64,000 bases of DNA from Albifimbria verrucaria (Eukaryota > Ascomycota > Sordariomycetes > Hypocreales > Stachybotryaceae), in contig JAHREC010000062.1 of assembly GCA_020081605.1 (NCBI GenBank), positions 992,001-1,056,000 on the forward strand, written 5' to 3'. The position numbers and the translations under genes were made by a program. Below, piece after piece: positions 1-10,701 of this stretch (its first letter is position 1; every line of letters starts with the position of its first letter). The notes beneath the pieces were generated by a model. It ran no database searches and had not been told where the DNA came from. It saw nothing but the letters and a program-made list of their open reading frames with translations.

Positions 1-1
1 C

Positions 2-196
2 GACCGGACGCAGCGGCTCAAGGGCTGGAGGCGGTTCCCGCACGCGGACGACATGCACCCACCGCGCGGAGGAGAACATTTCATGCCGCTGCTGGTATGC
101 GCCGGCGCTGCCAATGATGGAGAGACGGCAGGCAAGTACATCGATGACTTCCTCGGTATTAACATCTACACGTACTACTGGGGTGCCGAGCTATGA
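2..196 (+). CDS. LigB-type extradiol dioxygenase (4,5-DOPA dioxygenase-like), C-terminal fragment
   Basis: The gene is cut by the window edge and only the last 64 codons are present, read from base 2 to the TGA at 194-196. The segment carries a proline-histidine stretch, then EHFMPLLVCAGAA, and ends in a tyrosine-rich tail (NIYTYYWGAEL). The E/H-H-PL-AAGAA pattern near the C-terminus is typical of the class III extradiol ring-cleavage dioxygenases (LigB superfamily, including plant and fungal 4,5-DOPA dioxygenase-like proteins), which use a non-haem metal to open catechol-type rings. The metal ligands near the N-terminus lie outside the window. The family call is fairly secure; the substrate is unknown. 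Confidence 0.7.
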   Translation, partial: DRTQRLKGWRRFPHADDMHPPRGGEHFMPLLVCAGAANDGETAGKYIDDFLGINIYTYYWGAEL

Positions 197-1029
197 GAAG
201 CCCATGGAGTGGTAGATATGATGCATACGGAGACTGTACAATAGAACATGCGAGATTTGACCAATAACTGCATTGCGATGTCCATGCACACCCTTTGAAG
301 TGAAAGGCTACGTGAATCTTTGCCAAGGGAAAACAACCCGGAAGAACGGATCTGGAATTCATCTTGGAAGTTGGAATGATGCCTGTCGATCGTCTTGGCG
401 GCTGATCAAGGACCAGCCCTACATGGTAAAGAAGTCCACAGAACCTGTCAGGGAGGCTGCAGCAAGTTTTCGGCAAATGGTTGTTATAGCAATCATTAAA
501 TATTTGAGATATTTCTTAGAAGGAAACTAGAATCAGAAGAGTGTCATATATTGGTTGACCATGTCATCATCGCCGGCCGCACCGCTTGCTGCTCGCTTAT
601 ACACGGCATCACCGACTCGGCATCGCATCGACCCGAACATCTGCAAAAGCAATGCACAATCGAGTCTCAACCAACACCGGCTTTTCTGCAGATCAAAACC
701 GGAGGCCGCCAAGCCGCAGGTGTCCCTGGCGGAGGCTCCGCTGACGTGATGCCGCGACTCTGTAAAACTTTTGCGGAGCCGCCAGGACGCCAAGGAGCGA
801 AAAACGGTCAATCAACGGCGCTGACGATTACACAACAAATAACTTTAGCTCATAGAAACGAACCTTTTCGATCCAGAGCCCCTGACGACAATCGCCTACC
901 AGCGGGAGAGGCAACCCGTTGCTTTTGCGATCCTTAGTGACGTCAATGTTGCCATGTGGATATTTACCGACCGTGTCCACGAGCCGTTGTGAATTTCTGT
1001 TGCTGCAGACATAACAGCAATTATTCACA
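197..1029. other. Intergenic region, no gene recognised
   Basis: About 830 bases between the dioxygenase 3' end and the amidotransferase start. Several open frames of 60-130 codons overlap here on both strands, but none shows a recognisable domain and they shadow one another. It probably holds the terminator of the first gene and the promoter of the second. Confidence 0.5.
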
Positions 1030-1917
1030 ATGGCGAAACACTTCAAACCTACGATTGACTCGGCAGTCATAAAGATCTTCGTCCTGGAGACGGACGAGTC
1101 GCACCCGGAGCGCGAGTCTTTCGGCGAGATCTTGCATCAGCACTTCGCCGAGGCCGGAGCTAAGCACAGGCCGCCGCTGGGTGTCGAGACGGAGCAGGAG
1201 TTTGTCGTGACGGACATGGGAGGGAGGATACCCAAGATTGAAGAGTTTGAGGGATATGATGGGCTTCTGATCACGGGGAGTCGGTATGATGCGCATGGCA
1301 ATGACCAGTGGATCCTGGACTTGCTGGCGCTGTTGAAGGGTATGTATGACGCTTCGTTTTTTTTGCTCAGCTAATCATTCTATCTAGAGTTATGGATTAG
1401 CCGTCCGGCCTTCTGCTTCACCGGTGTCTGCTTCGGTATGCAGCTCCTGGCACGGCTTCTTGGTGGTAAAGTCGGCCCTGCGCCGAGCGGCGACTGGGAG
1501 CTCGCACACAGCAAGATCAACCTCTCACCCACAGGTCAGCGTCTATTCCGCACAAAAGAAGAAGCTGTGTACCTGCACCAGATGCACAAGGACCAGGTCC
1601 TCGAGGCTCCCACACCGGAAAAGTCGGGCGGCCTGCTCGCTCCAGACACGGAGGTCCACTGCTGGGGCTGGTCGGACCACACGCCCATCCAGGGTTTGTA
1701 CATCCCGAACCGGCTATTCACAACCCAGGCACACATTGCGTTTGACGAGGACATGGTGAAGCGACAGATCCAGATGCGTGTTGAGAGCGGTGGCATTCAG
1801 GACAAGGAGCAGGCTGATCAGGCGGCGGAGACGGCGCATCTGGACCATGATGGATTCGAGGTAGCAGCGGCGATTCTGCGGTTGTTCAAGTTTGATGACG
1901 ATGGCATGGAGGAATGA
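1030..1917 (+). CDS. Class I glutamine amidotransferase (GATase1) domain protein
   Basis: Two exons, 1030-1339 and 1388-1917, joined over a 48-nt intron (GTATGT donor, CTAG acceptor). They give a 279-residue protein, the usual size for stand-alone fungal GATase1 proteins. The N-terminal half has the LLITGSRYDAHG strand-turn. The second exon begins just before GVCFGMQLLARLLGG, the nucleophile elbow with the presumed catalytic Cys. A His-containing segment (YLHQMHKDQV) follows. These proteins resemble the glutaminase half of GMP synthase and the fungal copper/metal-responsive or gamma-glutamyl peptide hydrolase-like group; the actual substrate is not known. The start ATG follows an AC-rich leader. 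No frame break is seen, unlike in many neighbours. Confidence 0.85.
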
Positions 1918-1973
1918 TTAATGACGGGTAAATAATGGTGTTTCCGGTCGGGTATCGGTTACTTTCATGGCAT

Positions 1974-4164
1974 TTAATATATTACCGTTAAGCGATGGAC
2001 CCTGTTCAGGTCTGTGTCAAGCCAAAGGAACTCCGTTGCTGAGCCATGAGCCCTCCAAGAGTTCTGCTCATGCTGCGTAACATAACTCAACCAGCCGATT
2101 CGTTCAAAGCGTTGCATTTTTGATGAGCGGTCATCTTTAAGTGGCCGAAGTAACATGCCAGCCATGCAGACAGGATCCAGACCTTTTTCCACGCCGACCA
2201 AGCAGAAGTATGTTTCGCGCAGAATATCTCTGAAATCAGAGTGGGATGTCCAGAAGAGATAGTCAGCAAAGAAGGTCGCGGAATAAACACGATTGTTCGG
2301 GTTTGCATTCGCTGTGGCTTGTGTGGAAGCAGTTGGCCCAAGACCACTATGAGACTCTTCGTTTGGACTTTGCGCTTGCGACAACTTCTCTTCAATGACG
2401 GTAGGACTATCTTCAATAATTTGACATGGTTGCCAAGAAACGGATGAATCCATGAACCGGGCATCATCTTCGTGAAATTGTATACGAGCAGGCTGGATGA
2501 TGCCGGATAGATGTATCGTTTGGTCAGGAGATTCGTTCCGATCCTTCGTCGAGGTGAGATCCAGTCCATTTGGTGGATTGCGCACTTGAAAAGAAGCATG
2601 TAGGTCGATATTTGGCCATTGGATCAACGTGTCAGTTGCGGCGACCCAGGACCATGATGGCGCCGAGCGTGGACGACCGAAATACATGATCTCACCCCAC
2701 GTTCGCCAAGCAATATCCTCTCTTAATGTGTTATACCAAAGGCCGAAAAGATATCCGCTGGGAGAAGGAGTCTTTATGACGAGTAGACCAATCAATGCCT
2801 GCAGTAGAATGAGGTTAAGTGGGTGGACGTACCTGAAATCTTGTTGCAATGCCATTCAAAGCTGGAAGCTTGTCACTCTTGATTGAAAGCTCTCTGGAGG
2901 AATACTCCGTAACCAAATGCCTCCAGGTTCTACTAGCTTCTAGAGACGTCAGATTGTCGAGGTTTGCGTATTGATGTTTGGTTGCAGAGCTATGCAGGAA
3001 GCTTGGATATTGACCCAGCCGAGGGTTAAAAGGCCCTCCAGTGACAGAACATGTACATGAAACGTCCTCTAAACACTCCCAGAGAATCTCATGTTGGGTA
3101 AAACATAGAAATCTTCGCGAAAGAAGGCGCTCTTGAAGGGTCCAGCCGCGCTTCATTAGGGAAGTATTCCCTTGGCTGGCCTTAGCGAATCAGGGTGAGT
3201 GGTTTCGTGGCGAACGTATATCTCGTGATCCGTGCCGTCCACTGTGAGCTTGAAGTTGTGAGGGTTCGTATATGCTGGAGTGGTCTGCCTAAAGAAGCCC
3301 CCATCGTCATCGGAACTTGCTCCTGCAGCAAAGGTAATGTAGGCATTTTCATAAATGCTGCCCATGATCCATGCGTGGTGCTCCCAATCCGCCTTGTCAT
3401 CTTGTATGATGCAGAGCGAATCGATCCACAAGTATTGAAACCCGAGGTTTGTTGCGATATGGATCGCATCCTGAAACGTTTTGGGCAGCTCAGAGATAGG
3501 AATTGCATTCTTGTTCGCTGATAGATTTCGCAAGGTGGTGAGATGCTTTGATCGTGTGGCTCCCCAACAATGACTGAGGCAAGCGTAGCGAACGTTCTCA
3601 GGTGATGTTAGACGAACGAACCCCACTGTTTCATGGTGTAAATCCAAAAGCCGCGGCGGAGTGTAAGCCGACGTTGTGCGACATGCTGTATGCCTGTCTT
3701 CACAAGCAGCCATCCATGACTGAATGCGAGATAGATTCTCTTTTAACCCTGTACTTTGGGGAAGCAAGGAAGCAGACCTGATATTTAGCAACCGTGGACA
3801 GCCTATAAAAATTAGAATCAACCCAAGCAAAGTGAGGGGACAGCCAACCAGGAAGTGTAAAGATATCCAAACTGTAGACGCCGCCAGGAGAGACACGGAT
3901 AGTCAAGGTCGATCGGTTCAAGTTAAAGTACAGATAACCCGTCTTCTGTAATCCATTCACAGCCACACACCACGTCCATGATTCATACAGTATGGTGCAT
4001 CCGGAACATCCTAACTCTGCAGACTTTTGCAGCTCATTGTAACTTGCGATGTGAACCACACCACCCTCATCAAGGGAAAGATCTACATTCCAAGACGGAA
4101 ATCTGCAGAGGGAACAGATGGCGTTAGATGCCGGAGAGTCTGACTCTCTCTCAATGATAGCCAT
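1974..4164 (-). CDS. HET-domain (heterokaryon incompatibility) protein
   Basis: Three exons on the minus strand: 4164-3849, 3802-2833 and 2771-1974, with introns 3803-3848 and 2772-2832. The canonical HET blocks are present: YACLSHCWG, YLWIDSLCIIQDD followed by DWE, RGWTLQERLLSRR, and near the end APSWSWVAAT. Such proteins trigger cell death after fusion of genetically different hyphae or act in related innate responses. Between the second and third blocks the frame shifts by -1 at a three-base C run on the plus strand (3169-3171, GGG in sense); restoring one base would make the HET domain continuous. This may be a sequencing error or a real disabling mutation. The start Met at 4164 is the first in frame, and a short Cys-rich segment precedes the HET core. 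The family assignment is secure; the exact first-intron splice sites are inferred. Confidence 0.8.
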
Positions 4165-4827
4165 ATATAGCTAATTTCTGGTGTGGTTTCGTGTCTGTCC
4201 AGCCCCGTTGACTCATTAGCTGATTATGAATGGCTAAAGAGGGGACGTTAAGCCCCATGAGTAGCCAATAGAATTCTTTATTAGGTTACAGGCTCTAGCA
4301 TCACGTATCACACTCTGTCACTTAGCAAAGCATCTTCCTCATAATTCCTATGCCCTTCCTTTAACCTCGAGAAACCCATCATATACCAAGAGCATTAGGG
4401 CTAATCCCTGCACAGGCCCAAGCGAGGATATTTAGTTTCATCTCCTTCCTAGCAATAGGAACAGTCGAGATTTAACTATCCTGCGTAGTCAACATTATAC
4501 AATCAAGTATTTCGAATCATCTCAATTGCTGTCGTAACAATTTCCAAAACGTGAGTTGTGAGACAATACTTAGGTATTACAGACCTGGGTGGGTTCAAGT
4601 TTGAAACGAGTCTTCTTGCCTCTCGAATATCTTGGGGCAAGTCTCCTTGCTCGTCTGGTTGTTTCTTTTCCTAATGTTCTATTTCTTTCTTTTTAGTTCC
4701 CAAAAGCCTATCGTATGTCCTAGGTTTTGTACGCGTTTAGGTGTATAAATACGGCACTATTCCAAGTTCTGGCTATCCGGTCTCTTAAAAGAAACTGAGA
4801 CGGCTTATAAAGCTCCACGCAAAATCC
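4165..4827. other. Intergenic region between HET and CorA-like genes
   Basis: About 660 bases of AT-leaning sequence with no open frame of note. It would contain the HET gene promoter (that gene reads leftward from 4164) and the 3' region of the CorA-like gene. No repeat or RNA gene was seen. Confidence 0.4.
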
Positions 4828-6522
4828 CTAGCAGGAGCGAGACTTTGCGTCACGCCAATAAGAAAATAGAGCCCACAGTATCAGCGTCATTACTGACAGT
4901 GGTGCTGCAAACGCCCAGTAAATCCAGAACTGTTTAGATGTACCGAGGTTGCCATTTTGTCCACTTCCAGTCTCTTCTAAATAAAAGAACGGAGTGCTAA
5001 AGACGGACTGAAGTTCAAGTTGTCAGACACAATGTTAAACAAGCACATATCGTGGCCTCATACCGCAAGGAAAGTGGCAGGCAGGAACGTCATTGTTATG
5101 ACGGCGATTGCCTTCATCGCGTTTGCTTCTTTCTTTGCCTCTTCACCTATCCCCATTTGTATTTTGCTATCACGTTGCGTAGCAATATGAAATGCCTGAG
5201 TACAAGTTAGCTCGTATTACTTTGCTCAAGATGAACTGGTCGGGATGAGAAACTATGAACGTTTGGCGAGTTGCGATTAGTCGGCCGTGTAAGGGAGCGA
5301 TTCATTCCACACAGATTCTTTCTAAGCAATTTCGAAAACCTACTAGTTGAGTTTCATTTTGAATGCGCGCTTTATTTGACTCAGACCTTGAAAGAAGGCC
5401 CTCCATTATCCGTAAAAGGAGCCGGAAGGGCTGTGATTCCGCAGAGAAGGGCTTGTGCCGTGAAGACGTAGGTTTCTGAATTCTTGGTGCTGCTGTTCAA
5501 GATCTTTGATCGACCTTGCGGCGACAGTGAGTGTTTCACTAACATGAATCGCGTGTCTGGCGATTTCATGCAGCACAAGATAATCCGGATCACTATGTGG
5601 CGCCTGTGATATCAGTGAGAAGAAGAATAGAGCAGGGTGTTTTATGCTTAAACTTACTCCTTCCCAGTTCGCAATATGGTTCCTTATTGACCAGACGGAG
5701 TTGTCATAGAGAATAAGTAACTCTCTGATAATAACCAACAGATGCGAATATGGGTCTGAGAAGTCAATTTCAGCCATGCTTGCTCTCAACGCTGTTTCAA
5801 TCAAGGCCGACAGCCGTGGAGGGAAATTGAAACAAATTACTGTTGTACTGGAAGGGGAGTCCAATGGACAAGAACCCCAATTCATACCATTCTCAACCAT
5901 AAGGAATAGTTTCAGAGTTATGTATTGGAGTACTCGGGTTTGGGACATAGCGCCCTTTGTCATCCTGCTCGCGAGCCGCGTAACGTCGGTTAGAGGGCTT
6001 TGTTCGTAGTTTGTCATATGTTTGCTTGATAATGAAGCGCGAAAAGTGGTCTGACAAGGTCAGGGCGTGGTAAGAAGTTCAAAACCTCGTCTGACGTACT
6101 ATAATGTGCAAGAGTACCATCATCATTAACGACAGGCTCGTAGTCGGAAAATTCGTTAGAGTTTTGACACATTTGACTGAAGAAGAATGGTGCAAGGCGG
6201 AACCTTTCCAGCACAAGGTGCCGAGGAGAGTCTGGGATATCAAGCATTGCTCTTGAGGATGAGAAGCTACAGTCTGTCAATGACCAGACAACTCAGAGTG
6301 AATATCAAGCTTACAGCAGTTGTAACTGTGGTTTATCTTTTCTCTTCACTGTCTTAGTATAATTCCATAACGGGTCAGTTCACATCGATCACCTGCAAGA
6401 TCTCGTCCCATGTGGAAGCTCCAAGCTGCCAATCATCATCGCCTACTACGTAGTATCTATTAGAATTCACACTTCACCGATGCAGAATGCTTACCAAATT
6501 CTAGGGTGGCGAGTTTGTCCAT
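4828..6522 (-). CDS. CorA-like Mg2+ transporter-domain membrane protein, broken frame
   Basis: This is a multi-exon minus-strand gene. The C-terminal exons are clear: 5064-5195 (with TQRDSKIQMGIGEEAKK and the first membrane segment AVITMTFLPATFLA) and 4828-5007 (with FWIYWAFAAPLSVMTLILW, the second membrane segment). They are joined over intron 5008-5063. Upstream, a 148-nt intron (5196-5343) follows RSESNKARIQNE, another family hallmark. The order of coil, TFLPATF and a WxYW membrane segment matches fungal proteins with a CorA-like C-terminus, probably ion transporters or sensors in the plasma membrane. The N-terminal exons are scrambled: ATG at 6522 begins MDKLATLEF, a piece at 6014-6280 and a long frame at 5406-6017 follow, with at least one unresolved -1 shift near 5420-5480 and possibly another near 6015-6030. 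The start is uncertain. Confidence 0.6.
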
Positions 6523-7540
6523 AACCAACTACCCCGTACGAAGCTAAGAAATAGGATGTTTTGCGACTTTAGTTGCGCTGAATAGCTGCAGAGCTATAGT
6601 TAAAACTAGAGAAATTTCTTTGAAGATTTTATCATCTATATTTTGTTTTAATAACCTTCAGGTAGCTCTGCTGGCGCCTGGTTCTGCTGTCCCCGTAGGC
6701 TGCGCACATGTAACGGAAGGATCGAAATTGAAGGATATTCTGATCACCACCTATTGTTGCTTAGCCATACTTGTGGTCGAGTCGCTGGCTTATCTAATTG
6801 CACTCAACGTTATGTAACGTGATACAACATGGTCTAGCATCCTAATGTACAAGGGTCGGCGGCTATTCACTGCAAAATAATCCGTAACAGTCGGCGATAT
6901 ATTATCCCGCCTTGTCTACTCTGTACTGGGCGTTCCACTTTCATCGAACTGGAGTGCTTGACGTGTAATCAGACATATCACCATTATTGCAAGCTCAAAA
7001 CGGATCGCCCAGGTCTCAAGAGGCATCACCAGCATGCAGGAGAGAAACCACAAAGACTCAACAAACGGTTGAGAAAGGTATACCTGATCGGCAAAGAGAC
7101 AAAGCTTTGAGAAAATACTGATGATAACCAGCTTTCGATCTCGTCACAGGCTTCAAGTACAACTAGTTCCGAAGATGTCTCAGGTAAAGCCTAGCGTCAG
7201 TGGCCCATCATGGCTGAATCTAACATGTGACATTTGTGAAGGCTACGGTGCGGATTGGCAGGAACAACTGCCTTATGATACGTGTTTCAGGCGTAGTATG
7301 CCAACTTAATCTAATTCAAGGTATGCCAGGCTAATGTCATTCAGCTTAACTTGCATCTCGAATGCGGCAAATGGATTCATACCGAAATGGAGAGTGTTCC
7401 CGTGCGGATCAGCTTCTCCTCGTCTGCAATGACAGTTTCTCGCAAAGGGGATGATACAGTAGTAGCTGCAATCGTATGTTAAGGTCTCTCTCGTGTTTGC
7501 AATGCATTTTCAGTCACACTCAAGGGCGAGCTGTTATTTA
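6523..7540. other. Intergenic region with possible zinc-finger-like remnant
   Basis: Mostly non-coding. On the plus strand at about 6940-7109, one frame reads through a short Cys/His-rich segment (CLTCNQTYHHYC, then RHHQHAGEKP) that recalls a C2H2 finger and its linker, then stops. Spacing between the Cys and His pairs is too long for a canonical finger. It may be the upstream remnant of the SNF2-like relic that follows, or chance. Confidence 0.25.
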
Positions 7541-8074
7541 CAAAAACTCACTATGAACGGGAGATGTACGGGAGGCGTAAGAGAACCAAGACATTCAAAG
7601 TCATTGTTTACGGCCTTCTTCGTGATAAGTTAGGCGTAGCGAATATTCTGTCAGATGATGGTTTATTTCTGCAGCGTCCTACGTTGAACAGATATGATAC
7701 CCGTGTCAAGTATGTGAATGCGCAATACCTTCTTCGCTGAGGACGCGAAACCTCTTCCTTAGAAGAACTCATTACCCCAAACAAGAAGGGAAAGGGCCGT
7801 AGAATACTCGATGACGCATTGGATGAGATCCCGCAAAGATGAAATCATGCGCATCTTCGAGTCAGCAAGCGGAGAGGACTTCACTACCGGCCCAAATGTA
7901 GAACAGAGTTCCAGACTTGTTGCGATTCTAAAGCAGTATGTAAATTGCATTTGCTTTATCTGTTGCAAAATTCCAAAAGTCTAACAATTCAAAAGACCCC
8001 AGGTTGAGGCACTTAAAGTGATGGTTGAGAAGGAAGTAGGCTCAGGAATAAGTACTGTTAAACCGTTTAGCTGA
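7541..8074 (+). pseudogene. SNF2-family helicase-like gene, decayed N-terminal fragment
   Basis: Plus-strand remnants match the region that precedes the helicase core in fungal SNF2/Rad5-like ATPases. They are, in order: FKVIVYGLL with LSDDGLFLQRP and YVNAQYLLR (about 7594-7737), a stop at 7738-7740, then in a shifted frame DEIMRIFESASGEDF and SSRLVAILKQ. After a 60-nt intron (7936-7995, GTATGT donor and a TCTAAC branch site) comes PQVEALKVMVEKE, the start of the usual 'hQ..AL..M.EKE' helicase entry. The frame ends at 8074 and no DEAH or helicase motifs follow. The stops, the frame changes and the missing ATPase core make this a relic and not a gene with a sequencing error. The upstream limit is unclear. 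Confidence 0.55.
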
Positions 8075-8591
8075 AAGAGATGATGCCTGATTGAATTATC
8101 TAACTTTTACCCTTCTTTTCATGATATTTATATGGATTAATTAGTGTAAAGCATATTTAACATCAACGTGACCATTTGAATGTGTCCAACGCAAACCGCG
8201 TATGCATTTTTGCGCCGGTTTAACAGATGCTTGGCTCTGCGATTAATTGCCGGGAATTTTGTTCTGATTGATTTATTATGACTCTAAACGACCTGAGGAG
8301 AGAGACAAAAAAGAAAGAAAAAAAAAAAAGGGAAAAGATTGAATAGGTAGGAAGCAGTTGAAGCAGCAAACTCGATTTTAAGGCCCTGTCGTACTTCTGG
8401 CTGCTCAAGCCTATGTTGTGATCGTTTGTGGGTGTGTGCCTTTATCACCATCCCAATGTGAGATTCTTCATATTCGACTGTTCACTCTGCAAGCCTTATA
8501 TTCAATGTGAGATTGAAAAATATGCTTCTATCCATGACAGCCACAGCAGTCTCCCAAGAAAGATCCCAGAATGTTATCAAACTTGATATGC
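8075..8591. other. Intergenic region with polypurine tract
   Basis: No gene seen. A purine-only stretch rich in A lies at about 8303-8340. The rest is AT-rich and would contain the 3' region of the zinc-cluster gene reading leftward. Confidence 0.4.
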
Positions 8592-10701
8592 CTAGCTAGA
8601 AGGATTTATTGCTAATATGTTTGATACTTCTGCCTGCATGGTGCGACTGCTGTTAGAACTATCCCACCGGGCGAAAACTTTTGGGAAATAGATGATGCAT
8701 GATCGGCTTACCTCTTCAAACTCATCTATTTGGATATTGAGTCTCTCCAGCTCTGTTGTTAAGAGGTCCGCTAGCATTCTGGCAACCGCATGGGTTTCGC
8801 CGAGTGCCCGTAGGATATGGAGTAAGAAGGTGAAGTTTCTTCTGCTCTCGCAGTTTTTAGTAACTGCAAAGTCCTCTAAGAATACAAGAGCAGCGACATG
8901 TGCTGCGTAATCTTGAATGGGATTTTTAAGATTGTTAGCTGGATTTTCAGATAGTTTCATTATGGCAAGGATTTGTGCGGCGGCGGCCAACATTCGACTC
9001 CGACTCTGTCGCCTGATGAACTCTGTGTCAATGCCGTCGACAGTCCGGGTTTTGCGAATCGTAGTCTTGTGGAGACACATCGTGGCAGTTTGAAGCACCA
9101 TGTTGATAAATATAGCAGCCTGGCAAGTAGAATTTCTCGGCAGTTGCAGCTGCTGCGGTAATTGTAACTGCACAAACAAAAGATCGTTGTCGATGTTCTG
9201 CTGCTGACTCCAGAAATAATCACCATCTGTGTTATCATCGTCCACATTCAGTCGAGACTCTAGGTCTACTGTCTGATAGTAGAGGCTGCTTGCAATGACC
9301 CGAGCTGCCAAACGCGAGTGCGGTACTACTCTATTTCGTACAGCATTTCGAAGGCTTGTTGTTGTCTCTTCCCTCTCCTCTTCGAAAGCCTCTTCCGAAG
9401 CCGGCAGCAATGTGTGTATCTACTTACGAGGAATCAATAAGCTTGATAGAACAGTACTACCAGTATTTTGAGAATGGTTGTAGGAGGAACTACATACCTT
9501 GCTATCATCAATCATTGCGGGCAGCCCCGACGTTGCAAAAACAAGGCGGTCCGAGCAGTATATGACCCACCAGGTTCTCCGACGTGCCTCCAACTCCGTC
9601 CAGTCTTGCGGAGGCGCGTTTCCGGAAAGCAGGGATGGTTGGTCTTCATCTTGATCTAGCCGGTGCAGATGGAGCATCTGCGCATAGCGGATGCTCCGGC
9701 CCAAACTGAGGAATGCTCGCGAAAGCATTCCATTCTGGGCTTCAATATTGGCGATCAACGACCAACACTGAGCATGGGAAACACTTGGCTGGTAATTTTC
9801 TTCTTCCTAATATAAGTGTAAGGTACTGAATAGGTTGGCTTGTGGCAGAATGGGGTAGAGGACAGGACAGACCTTCACCTCATCAGCCTCTGCAAGTGTT
9901 CGAGCCCGATAGTAGAGCGGCATAGCCAAAGAAGCATAAAGAGTATCGATGTTTGCGGCAGTAGCTATGATAGCATATTGAAGGCACTGCGCTGGTTGTG
10001 AAGTAGAGGAAAATTGTAGAGAATTCACGTAACGAGCGCGGTGGATCATCGGTGATCCATGGCTGCACTTGTCAAAATACAATGAGGTGCTGCGGTGGTG
10101 GTAAGAACCCAACTTGGCACCATGCCGGTGGACGCGAGATATTGGACTGACAGCTTTTGAAACAAGTCAGATGAAACAGGCTGGCCAATGGCCCGGCTAT
10201 GGGGCCAGTCCAACAGCAATAACCTGTTGTCGTGGAGCTCCTCCCCATCATGCGTGAGATTGACGGAAGATTCTGGCTGAGACAGATTGTCGGAGGGCTC
10301 AGCAGGCCAAGGTGTCGACTCGCGTATATAAGTTGAGGAAGGACTGTGATCTGTTCCAGTCGTCATCGAGACTACTTCATGATTTTGTGAATCGCTGCCA
10401 TTGTCAAAGCTGCCGAGAATGTTGAGCCGGTCTTCGAGTTGCACTATATCTCACAGCGTACATATTAATTTCGGAGTCGATCAGATTTATGCAACCACAA
10501 TAATAACTCACCCAATTTGGCTTCAAGTTCCCTAACCTGCTTGGCTTTCCCAACGTTTGACCTTCTAGCGCTCGGGTAGACACAATTCCGGCCAATGCTT
10601 GTGCAGCGGCTGCATCCAGACAACAACCGGTCACACCGTTGTTTCTTAACCTTGCAGGAAGTGCAGGAAAGTCGAGAGTGGGACATGAAGGCGATCTCCA
10701 T
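8592..10701 (-). CDS. Zn2Cys6 (fungal zinc cluster) transcription factor
   Basis: Five exons can be traced on the minus strand: 10701-10512, 10443-10152, 10089-9873, 9806-9498 and 9419 to about 8592-8700. Introns are 68, 62, 66 and 78 nt. Exon 1 encodes the binuclear cluster with spacing C-x2-C-x6-C-x6-C-x2-C-x6-C (starting CTSCKVKKQRC), followed by a short coiled linker. Exon 3 starts the fungal-specific regulatory domain (YFDKCSHGSPMIHRARYV) and exon 4 holds WTELEARRRTWWVIYCSDR, a hallmark of that domain. The last exon has long helical stretches and a Gln-rich loop. Start could be the ATG at 10701 or the one at 10686. A GTAAGC near 8700 suggests that the final few residues come from another small exon, so the exact stop is open. 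It is a DNA-binding regulator, possibly of the adjacent MFS gene. Confidence 0.85.

Noticed and set aside
6940..7109. A true C2H2 zinc finger
   Set aside because: Distance between the Cys pair and His pair is too long and the frame stops soon after; kept only as a possible remnant.
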